Shown: positions 50,789-59,498, counted from the stretch's first letter. The stretch is DNA of 64,000 nt from Streptomyces sp. TRM70350 (GCF_019219825.1 NZ_JAHUXH010000010.1:62001-126000); one strand, 5' to 3'. Notes: generated by a model not told the origin, from the letters alone. Numbers and translations are program-made.

Positions 50789-52167
50789 CAGCCCTGGGCG
50801 GCGATCCGCGCCAGCCGCCGCGCCTCGTCCCGCGTGGAGCGGGCGATCGCGTCCTCGTCGACGTGCAGCAGCCGGCCGTTCTCGACGACCGCCTCGCCAT
50901 TGACCAGGGACAGCGTGACCGGGGCCGCCGCGCCGAAGACGAGCGCGGTCACCGGGTCGGCGATGGAGGCGTGGGCGAGGGTGTCCAGCTTCCACAGCAC
51001 CAGGTCGGCGAGCTTGCCGGGCTCCAGGGAGCCGATCTGGTCGGCGCGGCCGAGCACCTGGGCGCCGCCGTACGTGCCGAGCCGCAGCGCCTGCCGGGCG
51101 TTGAGGGCGGCCTCGCGGTGGGCGCCGAGGCGGTTGATGAGCAGGGCGTTGCGCAGCTCGGTGTGCAGTTCGCCGGACTCGTTCGACGCGGTGCCGTCGA
51201 CGCCGAGGCCCACGGGCACACCGGCGGCGAGCATGTCGGGCACCCGGGCGATACCGGCCGCCAGCCGGGCGTTGGAGGAGGGGCAGTGGGCGACACCGGT
51301 CTTCGTGCGGGCGAAGGCGGCGATGTCGGAGTCGTTCATGTGGACGCAGTGCGCCATCCACACGTCCTCGCCGAGCCAGCCGGTGGACTCGAAGTAGTCG
51401 GTCGGGCCCATGCCGAACAGCTCGTGGCAGAACTTCTCCTCCTCCACGGTCTCCGAACCGTGCGTGTGCAGGCGCACGCCGAGGCGGCGGGCCAGCTCGG
51501 CGCCCTCACGCAGGAGTTCGGTGGAGACGGAGAACGGGGAGCAGGGGGCGACGGCGACCTGCGTCATGGCGTCGAAGGAGGCGTCGTGGTGCTGCTTGAC
51601 GGTCTCCTCGGTCGCGGCGAGCGCGCCGTCGAGGGTCTCCACGGCGAAGTCCGGCGGCAGCCCGCCGTCCTTCTCGCTGCGGTCCATGGAGCCCCGGGCG
51701 AGGGTGAAGCGGACGCCCGTCTCGCGGGCGGCGCGGATGATGGAGCCGGACAGGTCGCCGGAGCCCTGGGGGAAGACGTAGTGGTGGTCCATCGCCGTGG
51801 TGACACCACCGCGGGCCATCATCGCCAGCGACCCCTGCGCGGCCGCGTACGTCATCCGCTCGTCGATGCGCGCCCAGACCGGGTACAGGGCGACGAGCCA
51901 GTTGAAGAGGTTGTGGTCCGTGGCCATGCCCCGGGTGATCCACTGGTAGAAGTGGTGGTGGGTGTTGACCAGACCGGGGGTCACCAGGTGGCCGGAGGCG
52001 TCGATGCGGCGGACGACGTTCTCCAGGCCCTCGGGGGCCTTGCCCGAGCCGAGCGCCTCGATGCGGTTGCCGGCGACGACGACGTACCCGGAGGCGTACT
52101 CGGTGTCGTTCGCGTCGACGGTCGCGATCGCGCAGTTCTCGATGACGATGCGCCGGGCTGCTGCCAT
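50788..52167 (-). CDS. 8-oxoguanine deaminase
   Basis: 459 residues from ATG 52167 (AAGGA upstream). The amidohydrolase motifs are complete: LVTPGLVNTHHHFYQWITRG (metal His-x-His), RLHTHGSETVEEEKF, VWMAHCVHMNDSDIAAFART and GLGVDGTASNESGELHTELR (final Asp). SSNARLAAGIARVPDMLAAG is typical of the 8-oxoguanine/ATZ-TRZ type. It converts 8-oxoguanine to urate, which feeds the uricase gene 130 bases upstream on the same strand. The stop is inside the arm of the large inverted repeat. Confidence 0.88.
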   Translation of the reverse strand: MAAARRIVIENCAIATVDANDTEYASGYVVVAGNRIEALGSGKAPEGLENVVRRIDASGHLVTPGLVNTHHHFYQWITRGMATDHNLFNWLVALYPVWARIDERMTYAAAQGSLAMMARGGVTTAMDHHYVFPQGSGDLSGSIIRAARETGVRFTLARGSMDRSEKDGGLPPDFAVETLDGALAATEETVKQHHDASFDAMTQVAVAPCSPFSVSTELLREGAELARRLGVRLHTHGSETVEEEKFCHELFGMGPTDYFESTGWLGEDVWMAHCVHMNDSDIAAFARTKTGVAHCPSSNARLAAGIARVPDMLAAGVPVGLGVDGTASNESGELHTELRNALLINRLGAHREAALNARQALRLGTYGGAQVLGRADQIGSLEPGKLADLVLWKLDTLAHASIADPVTALVFGAAAPVTLSLVNGEAVVENGRLLHVDEDAIARSTRDEARRLARIAAQG

Positions 52168-52298
52168 GGTGCGTCCTTTTCGCTCAGTGGACTTTGGTCG
52201 AGAGGGCACGGCAGGACCCTGGGAGTTTTGAGTGCCGCGGCCGGGGAGCCTTCGAGCCTGCGTCTCCGCCGGCCGCGGGTGCCGAAAGGGGGAGTGGA

Positions 52299-53222
52299 TC
52301 AGAGGTTGGTGAGGTCCACCGGGATCCGCGCCTCGCAGCCGTCCCTGAGGATGGTGGCCTCGATCAGGCCGTAGGGGCGGTCGGCGGCGAAGTACACCTC
52401 GTTGTCGTTCTTCAGCCCGAACGGCTCCAGGTCCACCAGGAAGTGGTGCTTGTTCGGGAGGGAGAAGCGGACCTCGTCGATCTCGCTGCGGTGGTTGATG
52501 ATGCGGGCGCCCATCTGGTACAGCGTCTGCTGCAACGACAGCGAGTACGTCTCGGCGAAGGCCTGGAGCATGTGCTTCTTGGTCTGCTCGTAGGACTTCT
52601 CCCAGTTGGGCATCTTCTGCTCGTCGTCGCTCCAGTTGAAGCGCCAGCGGCCGGAGACCTGGGTGGCCAGGATGCGGTCGTAGGCCTCCTGGAGCGTCGT
52701 GTACTTGTCCTTGACGTAGCCCCAGAATTCGGAGTTGGTCGAGTTCATGACGACCAGGTCCTTCAGGCCTGAGACGACCTCCCACGACTCACCGTCGTAG
52801 GTGATCTGGGTCAGCCGGGTCTCCTGGCCCTTGCGGACGAACGAGTGCTTGACCTCGTCCGCTCCGATGAACTTGGAGTTGGCGTCGGAGGTCTCGATCC
52901 GCTCCCAGGCGTACTCCTCGATGCGGATGCGGGCCCGGTGGATCGGCTCCTGCGAGCTGACGAAGTGACGGGCGAGGTGGATGCCGAACTGCTCGGCGGA
53001 CTCGATGCCGTACTCCTTCGCGAACGCGTACACCGTGTTCTTGGTGGTGTCGGTCGGCAGCACGTTGGCGTTGGAACCGGAGTAGTGGACGTCGTCCATG
53101 TCGCCGCTCAGGGCCACCGACACGTTCAGGTCCTTGATGTGGTGGGTGGCGCCGTCCCGCGTGATCTTTACGACGCGGTTCTCTGCCTTGCCGTACTGGT
53201 TCTGGCCGAGAATCGTGGGCAT
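52299..53222 (-). CDS. Factor-independent urate hydroxylase (uricase)
   Basis: 307 residues. MPTILGQNQYGKAENRVVKI, DVHYSGSNANVLPTDTTKNT (catalytic Thr), HFVSSQEPIHRARIRIEEYA, RWRFNWSDDEQKMPNWEKSY, and NKHHFLVDLEPFGLKNDNEV (catalytic His region) are uricase signatures. It oxidises urate to 5-hydroxyisourate, the substrate of the next enzyme. The start is five bases after the stop of the hydrolase gene in the OHCU decarboxylase-hydrolase-uricase operon. Confidence 0.95.
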   Translation of the reverse strand: MPTILGQNQYGKAENRVVKITRDGATHHIKDLNVSVALSGDMDDVHYSGSNANVLPTDTTKNTVYAFAKEYGIESAEQFGIHLARHFVSSQEPIHRARIRIEEYAWERIETSDANSKFIGADEVKHSFVRKGQETRLTQITYDGESWEVVSGLKDLVVMNSTNSEFWGYVKDKYTTLQEAYDRILATQVSGRWRFNWSDDEQKMPNWEKSYEQTKKHMLQAFAETYSLSLQQTLYQMGARIINHRSEIDEVRFSLPNKHHFLVDLEPFGLKNDNEVYFAADRPYGLIEATILRDGCEARIPVDLTNL

Positions 53223-53227
53223 CTTAG

Positions 53228-53632
53228 CTAGCTCCCTCGGTAAACGGAGTAGCCGAACGGGTTGAGCAGCAGCGGTACGTGGTAGTGCTCGCCCGGCACG
53301 ACGGCGAACGTGATCGCCACCTCCGGGAAGAACACACCGGGTCCGCTGTCCCGATTCGCGGGGGCGTCCTGCTGCGCATCGGCTTGCTTCTTCGCGAACT
53401 TCTCGAAGTACGGCTCCACCGCGAAGTCGAGCCGTACGTGGGTGGTGCCCTCCGGCAGCGCCGGGAGGTCCTTGCACCGGCCGTCCGCGTCGGTCGCGGA
53501 GCCGCCGAGCGCCTGCCAGTCCGCATCGCGCCCGGAGCGGGCGGAGAGGTGGACGGCGACGCCCTCGGCGGGGCGGCCGACGGACGTGTCCAGGATGTGG
53601 GTGGACACGGAGGCGGTGGTGCTGGTGCTCAT
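53228..53632 (-). CDS. 5-hydroxyisourate hydrolase (transthyretin-like)
   Basis: 134 residues. SVSTHILDTSVGRPAEGVAV carries the first His of the transthyretin-related fold, THVRLDFAVEPYF the Arg, and PEVAITFAVVPGEHYHVPLL, LNPFGYSVYRGS the C-terminal Tyr-Arg-Gly-Ser signature. It hydrolyses 5-hydroxyisourate to OHCU. ATG 53632 overlaps the stop of the decarboxylase gene, so the two are coupled. Confidence 0.95.
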   Translation of the reverse strand: MSTSTTASVSTHILDTSVGRPAEGVAVHLSARSGRDADWQALGGSATDADGRCKDLPALPEGTTHVRLDFAVEPYFEKFAKKQADAQQDAPANRDSGPGVFFPEVAITFAVVPGEHYHVPLLLNPFGYSVYRGS

Positions 53633-54144
53633 GTCTGATCTTCCTGTACGAGGTTGGCCAGGCGGATACGGTTGATCCTGCCCAGCTCGGTGCGGACGAT
53701 CTCCCGCTCCTGCTCCGGCGAGTTCCCGATCCGCTCCTTGACCGCGTCGCGCATCTGCTCGCCGGTGCGGCCGGTGGCGCAGATCAGGAAGACATGGCCG
53801 AACTTCTCCTGGTAGGCCAGGTTCAGCTCCAGCATCTCCGCCTTGAGCTCCTCCGAGGCGCCGGCCATGCCGCGCTGCTCCCGGGCCGAGGTCGGGTCGC
53901 CCGGCTTGGGGCGGCCGATCGGCGGGTGCCCGGCCATCGCCTCTCGGAGGTCCTCGGTGGTCAGCTCGGCCATCGCGGCGTCGCTGGCGGCGTAGAGGTC
54001 GTCGGGGGTGGCGTAGGGGCGGACGGCGAGCAGCCGGTTCGCCCAGGCCGTGGAAGCACACGCCTCGTGCAGCGCGGCGAAGGCCGCGTGCTCCTCCAGA
54101 GCGTTGAAGCGGGCCAGGCCCGGCGGCGTGGAAGTGGACGTCAC
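53629..54144 (-). CDS. OHCU decarboxylase
   Basis: 171 residues from GTG 54144, GGAGG five bases upstream (a longer frame to 54216 runs through the operator). LARFNALEEHAAFAALHEAC, MAGHPPIGRPKPGDPTSARE (His and Pro of the active site), EEMLELNLAYQEKFGHVFLI-like sequence and ICATGRTGEQMRDAVKERI are family hallmarks. It decarboxylates OHCU to S-allantoin, completing the urate pathway. It is the first gene of the three-gene operon below the operator 54218-54232. Confidence 0.93.
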   Translation of the reverse strand: MTSTSTPPGLARFNALEEHAAFAALHEACASTAWANRLLAVRPYATPDDLYAASDAAMAELTTEDLREAMAGHPPIGRPKPGDPTSAREQRGMAGASEELKAEMLELNLAYQEKFGHVFLICATGRTGEQMRDAVKERIGNSPEQEREIVRTELGRINRIRLANLVQEDQT

Positions 54145-54217
54145 GGGAGCCTCCGTGGCCTTGTCGGCCTTCGTACTGAACGGGCTGCGGATAGCTAACG
54201 CCCTCCGAAAGAGCACG

Positions 54218-54232
54218 TCAACACTTTGTTGA
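54218..54232 (-). promoter_or_regulatory. Urate-operon operator, copy 1
   Basis: TCAACACTTTGTTGA is a perfect 6+3+6 palindrome 74 bases upstream of the OHCU decarboxylase start. A similar sequence is at 55057-55071. Confidence 0.65.
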
Positions 54233-54245
54233 AAATTCGGGGTAA

Positions 54246-54279
54246 CAAAAACCGCCGCCCCGAGATCGCGGGACGGCGG
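54246..54279 (-). terminator. Rho-independent terminator after HTH regulator
   Basis: On the minus strand a GC-rich stem (54279-54267 with 54262-54252) is followed by a run of five T residues. It ends the regulator transcript 25 bases beyond the stop codon at 54304. Confidence 0.85.
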
Positions 54280-54303
54280 CTGCGCACCGGGGGAAGGCCC
54301 TGG

Positions 54304-54666
54304 TCAGGACTCCTTCTCGCGGTTGAGGTAGTTGTAGACGGTGAACCGGCTGACGCCGAGCGCGCTCGCCACGGTCTCCACGCCGTGCCGCACGGAGAAG
54401 GCGCCCCGCGCCTCCAGTATGCGCACCACCTCCTGCTTGGACCTGCGGTCCAGCTCGGACAGCGGCTTGCCCCGCTTGCGCTCCATGGCCGCGAGGATGT
54501 GGTCGAGTGAGTCGGCGAGCTGCGGCAGCCGTACGGCGACCACGTCGACGCCCTCCCAGGCCAGCACGACGTCGTCGGCGCTCGCCTCGTCCGGCGGGAT
54601 CATCATGCCGCCCATGGCGTCGACCAACGGCTTCACGGCCGCGATGAAGGACTCGTTGCCGGTCAC
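54304..54666 (-). CDS. Helix-turn-helix regulator, probable urate/purine regulator
   Basis: 120 residues. An N-terminal domain (SFIAAVKPLVDAMGGMMIPP, VVLAWEGVDVVAVRLPQLAD) is of unknown fold and possibly the ligand sensor. A C-terminal helix-turn-helix has KQEVVRILEARGAFSVRHGV and VASALGVSRFTVYNYLNREK. Its place beside the urate operon and a matching operator before each transcription unit suggest it controls both. It overlaps the stop of the preceding small gene by four bases. Confidence 0.75.
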   Translation of the reverse strand: MTGNESFIAAVKPLVDAMGGMMIPPDEASADDVVLAWEGVDVVAVRLPQLADSLDHILAAMERKRGKPLSELDRRSKQEVVRILEARGAFSVRHGVETVASALGVSRFTVYNYLNREKES

Positions 54667-54914
54667 TTATCGCCCTCCCCGACCACGTTGACCTGGAGCG
54701 AGACCCGGGTGGCACCGGCCTGGAGCGTCCTGCGGAGCAGGGCGTCCACGGCGGTCAGCACCGCATCGGCGGCACCCTCGGCGGTGTTGCCGAAGGGGCC
54801 GACGTCCACGGCGTCCAGCTCGGCCGCCTGGACGACCTCGCGTGCCACCAGCGCGTGCGCGGGCGCCTCGTCGAGGTCGAAGGGTTCCGTCGTGAATTCC
54901 ACTCTCAGTCGCAC
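54663..54914 (-). CDS. Small DUF77/thiamine-binding-like protein, 83 aa
   Basis: GTG 54914 is the start. VRLRVEFTTEPFDLDEAPAH, VQAAELDAVDVGPFGNTAEG and GATRVSLQVNVVGEGD give the alternating strand-helix pattern of the DUF77/YkoF-type fold. The role is unknown. It is the first gene of a two-gene unit with the helix-turn-helix regulator and may act with it. Confidence 0.6.
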   Translation of the reverse strand: MRLRVEFTTEPFDLDEAPAHALVAREVVQAAELDAVDVGPFGNTAEGAADAVLTAVDALLRRTLQAGATRVSLQVNVVGEGDK

Positions 54915-55056
54915 TGTGCCCCCACACACCTTTCCGACCTGCGCTTTACCCAGATCACCCAGGGCGAGGGCACATCGGGGCTCACCGCGACGGAGCCGGT
55001 TCGCCCGCCACGAGGCGACCCTAACCGACCCGCGGAGTCCCGCCGACGGCTCGACG

Positions 55057-55071
55057 TCACCATTGTGTTGA
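55057..55071 (-). promoter_or_regulatory. Urate-operon operator, copy 2
   Basis: TCACCATTGTGTTGA matches copy 1 (54218-54232) at 12 of 15 positions, 143 bases upstream of the DUF77-like gene. Confidence 0.5.
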
Positions 55072-55106
55072 AGAGTGGCGGTGGGGTTGATAGCGTGCAC
55101 GCCCAG

Positions 55107-55140
55107 TTCCGGAAAATAAATTCCATCATACGGAATTAAT
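55107..55140. promoter_or_regulatory. AT-rich overlapping palindromes
   Basis: TTCCGGAA (55107-55114), GGAA-N6-TTCC (55111-55124) and ATTCC-N7-GGAAT (55120-55136) overlap. This is the most AT-rich spot of the region and lies between the regulator unit and the aminotransferase remnant; it is a candidate promoter/operator. Confidence 0.45.
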
Positions 55141-56034
55141 TGCCGGTCCGCGGTGCTGGCCGTGCTGCCGCTCAGCTGGTGGCTGGACGCCCAGGGCGTG
55201 CCGGAGCCGGAGGCGCTGCGGGAGGCGATCCGCACCGCCCGGGCGGCCGGAGGAGACCCGCGCATCCTCGTCCTCACCCTTCCCGACGATCCGACCGGGA
55301 CGCCGGCGCCACCGGAACTGGTGCGCCAGCTCTGCGCGATCGCCGAGACGGAGGACCTGCTGATCGTCTCCGACGATATCTACCGGGACCTGGTCCACGA
55401 CCCGGACGCCACCGAGGTGCTCAGCGCGGCCGCGGTGCTGCCCGAGCGGACCGTGGTCACCAGCGGCCTGTCCAAGTCGCTGGGCCTGGGGGCTCGCGCA
55501 TCGGCGTCGCCCGCTTCCCTGCCGGCGCGCACCGGTTGCGCGACGCCGTGGTGTCGGTGGCGAGCGAGCCGTGGTCCACGCCGGCGGGGCCGATGCAGGC
55601 GGTGGCGGAGTACGCGTTCGCCGAGCCGCCCGAGATCCGCGCTCGGCTGCGGGCCGCCGCCCGGCTGCACGGGGCGGTGGCGCGCGCGGTGCGCGGCGCG
55701 GCCGTCGAGGGCGGTGCCGTGTGCCGCCCGCGACTGGCGGCTTCCACGTCTACCCGGCTTCGAGCCGGTGCGGGACCGGCTTGCGGCCCGCGGCGTCACC
55801 GACTCGGCGTCGCTCGCCCGCTGGCTGCTGGAGGAGCAGGACGTCGTCGTGCTCGCCGGGCACCTGCTCGGCGACGACGCGCAGGCGCTGCGGTCCAAGG
55901 CCGCGACCAGCCTGCTGTACGGGGACGCCGAGGACCAGGCCGCCGCGCCGGCGGCGAAGGAGCCGGTGTCGCTGCCGCACATCGCCGAGAACGTCGACCG
56001 CATCGCGAGCGCCTTCACCGCGCTCGCCGTCTGA
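55140..56034 (+). pseudogene. Class I aminotransferase, truncated and twice frameshifted
   Basis: Frame 1 reads ILVLTLPDDPTGTPAPPELV, LIVSDDIYRDLVHDPDATEV and VVTSGLSKSLGLG (with the PLP Lys). A shift near 55490 gives SRIGVARFPAGAHRLRDAVV, and a shift back near 55735 gives GFEPVRDRLAARGVTDSASL, VVVLAGHLLGDDAQALRSKA. The first 150 or so residues are absent. The order of motifs is right, so this is a dead gene. Confidence 0.75.
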
Positions 56035-56047
56035 GGAGGAAGGCACC

Positions 56048-56788
56048 ATGCGAGTGGACCTGAAGGAGATGCCCGCCACGCCCGCGGCGTTCGCCGAGCT
56101 CGCCGCCGCGGCCGACCGGTTGCTGGCGGACATCGACCAGCTCACCGACGCCGACGTCACCGCGCCGAGCGCGCTGCACGGCTGGAGCCGCGGCCACGTG
56201 CTCAGCCACCTCGCCGCCCAGGCGTCCGCGCTGGAGCGGCTGCTGGACTGGGCCCGTACCGGCGTGGAGAACCCGCAGTACGCCTCCCGCGAGGCGCGCG
56301 ACGCCGAGATCGAGGCAGGCGCCCGCGGCACCGCCGCCGAACTCGCCACCCGGGTGCGCAAGGCCGCAGCCGGCTTCCGGCGGAGCATCGAGGAGCTGCC
56401 CGAGGCCGCCTGGCGGGCGGTTGTCCGGCCCTTCACCGGCGAGCTGTGCACCCCGCAGCGGATCCTCGTCATCCGGCTGCGGGAGCTGGAGGTGCACCAT
56501 GTCGACCTCGCCGTCGGCTACACCTTCGTCGACATCCCGCCGTCGGCACGGGAGATCATCCTGGCCGACGTGGCCGGCTACCTCGCCCAGACCCCGGGCA
56601 TGCCGGACCTCGAACTCCGCGACGCCACAGGCGAGTCGGTACACACCTTCGGCGGCGGGCATCCTGAGCGCCCCGTCGTCACCGGCTCCCGCGCCGATCT
56701 CCTCGCCTGGCTGGCCGGCCGCTCGCCCGGCACGGGTCTTGCCACCCACGACAGCGGCCCGCTGCCCGAGCTGCCGCGCTGGATCTGA
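56048..56788 (+). CDS. Maleylpyruvate-isomerase-family mycothiol-dependent enzyme
   Basis: 246 residues from ATG 56048 (GAGGAGGAAGG upstream). HGWSRGHVLSHLAAQASALE (metal His) and IRLRELEVHHVDLAVGYTFV (Glu-x-x-x-His metal ligands) are the DinB/MDMPI signature. The C-terminal domain with EIILADVAGYLAQTPGMPDL and VVTGSRADLLAWLAGRSPGT follows. Mycothiol-dependent enzymes of this group isomerise or detoxify electrophiles. It lies just after the aminotransferase remnant on the same strand. Confidence 0.88.
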   Translation: MRVDLKEMPATPAAFAELAAAADRLLADIDQLTDADVTAPSALHGWSRGHVLSHLAAQASALERLLDWARTGVENPQYASREARDAEIEAGARGTAAELATRVRKAAAGFRRSIEELPEAAWRAVVRPFTGELCTPQRILVIRLRELEVHHVDLAVGYTFVDIPPSAREIILADVAGYLAQTPGMPDLELRDATGESVHTFGGGHPERPVVTGSRADLLAWLAGRSPGTGLATHDSGPLPELPRWI

Positions 56789-56807
56789 CGACCGACCAGG
56801 AAGGCCC

Positions 56808-57011
56808 ATGACGCACTCCGAACCCCCTGCGCCCGACTCCGTGCACATGGAGTTCCTGGACTGCATCCGGGCCAACCTCCTGGTAGAGGTACTGCAGGCG
56901 GCAGGGGCTGATCGTGAGGGTCGCTCCTGGTCGCGAACCGTCGGCGATTGCCCCCCGGCCGGTGGGCCGACAACCGCCGTCGTGCGTGAAGGAAGGCGCG
57001 GGAGGGATTGA
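56808..57011 (+). CDS. Short hypothetical, possibly truncated (67 aa)
   Basis: AGGAAGG three bases upstream of ATG 56808. The first 34 residues (MTHSEPPAPDSVHMEFLDCI, RANLLVEVLQAAGAD) look natural and the rest does not, so the gene may be the beginning of a lost one. It lies 20 bases after the isomerase gene. Confidence 0.4.
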   Translation: MTHSEPPAPDSVHMEFLDCIRANLLVEVLQAAGADREGRSWSRTVGDCPPAGGPTTAVVREGRRGRD

Positions 57012-57040
57012 CGCTTCCCGGAATGCTCGCTTTGGACCTC

Positions 57041-57075
57041 CCGCGACGGACCGGCGCCCCCTCCCCGTAGAGCAG
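57041..57075 (+). promoter_or_regulatory. 35-bp shared promoter-like element, copy 1
   Basis: CCGCGACGGACC at the left, CTCCCCGTAGAGCAG at the right; 31 of 35 bases equal copy 2 (59499-59533). TAGAGC would be the -10 box, 36 bases before the GTG of the transglycosylase gene. Confidence 0.65.
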
Positions 57076-57110
57076 TCGAACGCAGTGACTGCACAGGGAG
57101 GGGCTGCACC

Positions 57111-58175
57111 GTGTCAGGACGGCACAGGATCACAGGCGCCAAGGGGACGGCGCTCGCGGTGGCGGCGATGGCCGCGCTGACCGCGTCGCAGGCGCCGGGC
57201 GCCGCCCCGTCGGCGCGGGCCACCGCGCCCGCCGGGACGGAACTGCGCGCCGGGCACGGCCCGAGCGTGTCCGGGGACACCCCGTACCGCATGGAACTGC
57301 CGCCGCTGCGAGCACGGGGGGCCGCGCTGTCGCCGGTGGTCGGCGCGCTGCCGGTGAGCGTGTTCGCCGCCTACCGGCGGGCCGAGGCGCGGCTCGCGCA
57401 CATGGCGCCCGGCTGCGGGCTTCGGTGGCAACTGCTCGCCGCCATCGGGCAGGTGGAGTCCGGTCAGGCGCGCGGCGGGCGGGTGGCCGCGGACGGTACG
57501 ACGCCGACACCGATCCTCGGTCCACGCCTGGACGGCAACGGTTTCGCCCTCATCCGGGACACCGACGACGGTTCCCTCGACGGGGACACGGTGTACGACC
57601 GTGCGGTGGGGCCGATGCAGTTCATCCCGTCGACCTGGGCGGTGTGGGGCACGGACGGCAACGGCGACGGGCGGGCCGACCCGCACAACGTCTTCGACGC
57701 GGCGCTCGCCGCCGGGCGCTACCTGTGCGCGGGCGGCCGGGACCTGTCCGCGCCCGGCGACCTGGACGCGGCGATCCTCGGCTACAACCACTCGACGGCG
57801 TATCTGCGCACGGTCCGGGCCTGGTTCGCGTACTTCCTGGAGGGCCACCGGGTCGTTCCGGACGCCGGGACGGCAGGCGGTCGCAGCGCGGAGCGCGAGG
57901 ACTCCGGGCCGGTGCCGCGCGAGCCGTCGCCCACACCGCGAACCCGCCCGACCGGCGGCGGATCCGGTACGCCGTCCCCCGCGCCGTCCCCGTCCTCCTC
58001 CCCGTCCCCGACCGCACCGCGGCCTTCCCCCACCGGCCGCCCGTCCACCGAGGCCTCGCCGCGGCCCCCGCTGCCCCTGCCCGACACCGGGGCCGACCTG
58101 CCTGGCGACGATCTGCTGCCCGCAGGAGACCCGATGGGCGCCGCCCCCTCCACAAGCGTGGCTACCGGAGGGTAA
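57111..58175 (+). CDS. Secreted lytic transglycosylase
   Basis: 354 residues from GTG 57111 (GGGAGGGG upstream). A signal peptide (AVAAMAALTASQAPGAAPSA) is followed by an SLT-like domain: LRWQLLAAIGQVESGQARGG (catalytic Glu), AVGPMQFIPSTWAVWGTDGN, FDAALAAGRYLCAGGRDLSA and AAILGYNHSTAYLRTVRAWF. The last 100 residues are Pro/Ser/Thr-rich, a cell-wall spacer. It cleaves peptidoglycan glycan strands by family. It precedes a sigma-like gene by 53 bases on the same strand. Confidence 0.9.
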   Translation: MSGRHRITGAKGTALAVAAMAALTASQAPGAAPSARATAPAGTELRAGHGPSVSGDTPYRMELPPLRARGAALSPVVGALPVSVFAAYRRAEARLAHMAPGCGLRWQLLAAIGQVESGQARGGRVAADGTTPTPILGPRLDGNGFALIRDTDDGSLDGDTVYDRAVGPMQFIPSTWAVWGTDGNGDGRADPHNVFDAALAAGRYLCAGGRDLSAPGDLDAAILGYNHSTAYLRTVRAWFAYFLEGHRVVPDAGTAGGRSAEREDSGPVPREPSPTPRTRPTGGGSGTPSPAPSPSSSPSPTAPRPSPTGRPSTEASPRPPLPLPDTGADLPGDDLLPAGDPMGAAPSTSVATGG

Positions 58176-58228
58176 TGTCGCCCTCCGCCGGGCGCACCTG
58201 GCCGGCGGATGAGCGCGAAGGGGCCCTC

Positions 58229-59293
58229 ATGGCGACGATGGACATGCCCGCGGAGATACAGGCGGCCCACGACCGGTGGGAACGCATGTGGAGCCACCGC
58301 GAACACCTGCTCAAGGTGGCCCGCCGCAGGTCGATGTCGCTGGAGGACGCCGAGGACGCCGTGCACGAGGCGATGCTGCGCGCGGCGGAGCGCCCCGACC
58401 TGGACGACGAGCGGCTCGCCGCCTGGCTGACGACGGTGACGATCCGGCTGTGCGTCGACCGCTACCGGCAGGTCAACCGCGAGGCCGAGGTGCGCACCAG
58501 CCCGACGCTGATCGCTCCTGGTCCGGTGCCGGTCGAGGAAGCCGTGTGCGACCGGGCCGAGGCCAGGTGGCTGGCCGTGCGCAGCGGGGAGCTGCCCGCG
58601 CGCCAGGCGGAGGCGCTCCGGCTGAAGTCGCAGGACCTGGACGTCGGTCAGGTCGCCGTGCGGATGGGCCTGAGCTACCGGACGGTGGAGTCGCTGCTGG
58701 CCCGGGCCCGCCGCACGCTGCGCAACTCGCTGGCCGGCACACTCGGTCTCGCCCTGTTCCTGTGCGGCCGGGGCAGGCCGCGCGGGGCGTCGCAGGCGCA
58801 GGCCGTCGCTCTGGCGTCCACGGCGGCGACGCTGGCGGTGGCCGGGTTCGTGCTGCCGTACGCCTACGACGGGGACGGGCAGGGCACGGAACCCGGGACG
58901 TCGGTCTCCCCCGCGCCGGAGGCGTGGCAGCGGCCGTCCGCCGAGGGGCCGGGCACGGCTGCGGAGGAGCGTGCGCTGCCGGACGCGTCGAGCACGGCCG
59001 CGCCGGAGGCGGGGCGAAGCCCTGCCGACCGGTCGCTGCTGCCGCTGTCCGTGCCGTCTTTGCCGGTGGTCTCCGCGGCGCCCGAAGTGCCCGCTCCCGA
59101 GGTGCCCGCGGTACCTGGGGTGGCCGTGCCGCAGGTCCCGGACGTCCGCGACGTCCCACGGTCCCTGACGGACGCCAACGACCTCCCGGAGCTCCCGACA
59201 GCCCCCGAGCCTCCGGCAGGCCCCCACCTCCCGGAAGCCTCCGCGCCCCCGGTCCCCGACGCCCCCTCGGCCCCGGTCGGCGAACTGCCCTGA
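58229..59293 (+). CDS. ECF-like sigma factor with membrane span and Pro-rich tail
   Basis: 354 residues from ATG 58229 (AAGGGG upstream). Region 2 is at residues 20-85 (HREHLLKVARRRSMSLEDAE, AAWLTTVTIRLCVDRYRQVN). Region 4 is at 115-180 (LPARQAEALRLKSQDLDVGQ, GLSYRTVESLLARARRTLRN). A hydrophobic segment, AVALASTAATLAVAGFVLPY, follows near 195. The remaining 150 residues are Pro/Ala/Val/Glu-rich and would lie outside the membrane. This combination of a sigma-like protein anchored by its own C-terminal span suggests release or signalling through the membrane. The transglycosylase upstream is a plausible functional partner. Confidence 0.85.
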   Translation: MATMDMPAEIQAAHDRWERMWSHREHLLKVARRRSMSLEDAEDAVHEAMLRAAERPDLDDERLAAWLTTVTIRLCVDRYRQVNREAEVRTSPTLIAPGPVPVEEAVCDRAEARWLAVRSGELPARQAEALRLKSQDLDVGQVAVRMGLSYRTVESLLARARRTLRNSLAGTLGLALFLCGRGRPRGASQAQAVALASTAATLAVAGFVLPYAYDGDGQGTEPGTSVSPAPEAWQRPSAEGPGTAAEERALPDASSTAAPEAGRSPADRSLLPLSVPSLPVVSAAPEVPAPEVPAVPGVAVPQVPDVRDVPRSLTDANDLPELPTAPEPPAGPHLPEASAPPVPDAPSAPVGELP

Positions 59294-59498
59294 ACCCCAC
59301 TCGTCCGCCCGTCCGGGCGGACGCCGCCGGACGGTCCCACACCCCGCTCAACCGCTCTACGACCACCCGCACCACCACTCCCCGGCCCGCCGCACCCCCA
59401 CACCCCGGCCCGCCACACCCCGCCCCGGCCCGCCACACGCCCACTCCCCCGCCCCCCACACACACCCCCTCCCCCAACCCGCAAAAAATTTCGGTTTG
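59294..59498 (+). other. C-rich, G-poor spacer (possible Rho site)
   Basis: Between the sigma gene and the Mce operon the plus strand is strongly C-rich and G-poor, with three copies of CCCCGGCCCGCC(A/G)CAC (59380, 59403, 59423). C-over-G bubbles are typical Rho-loading sites. No frame fits. Confidence 0.4.
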
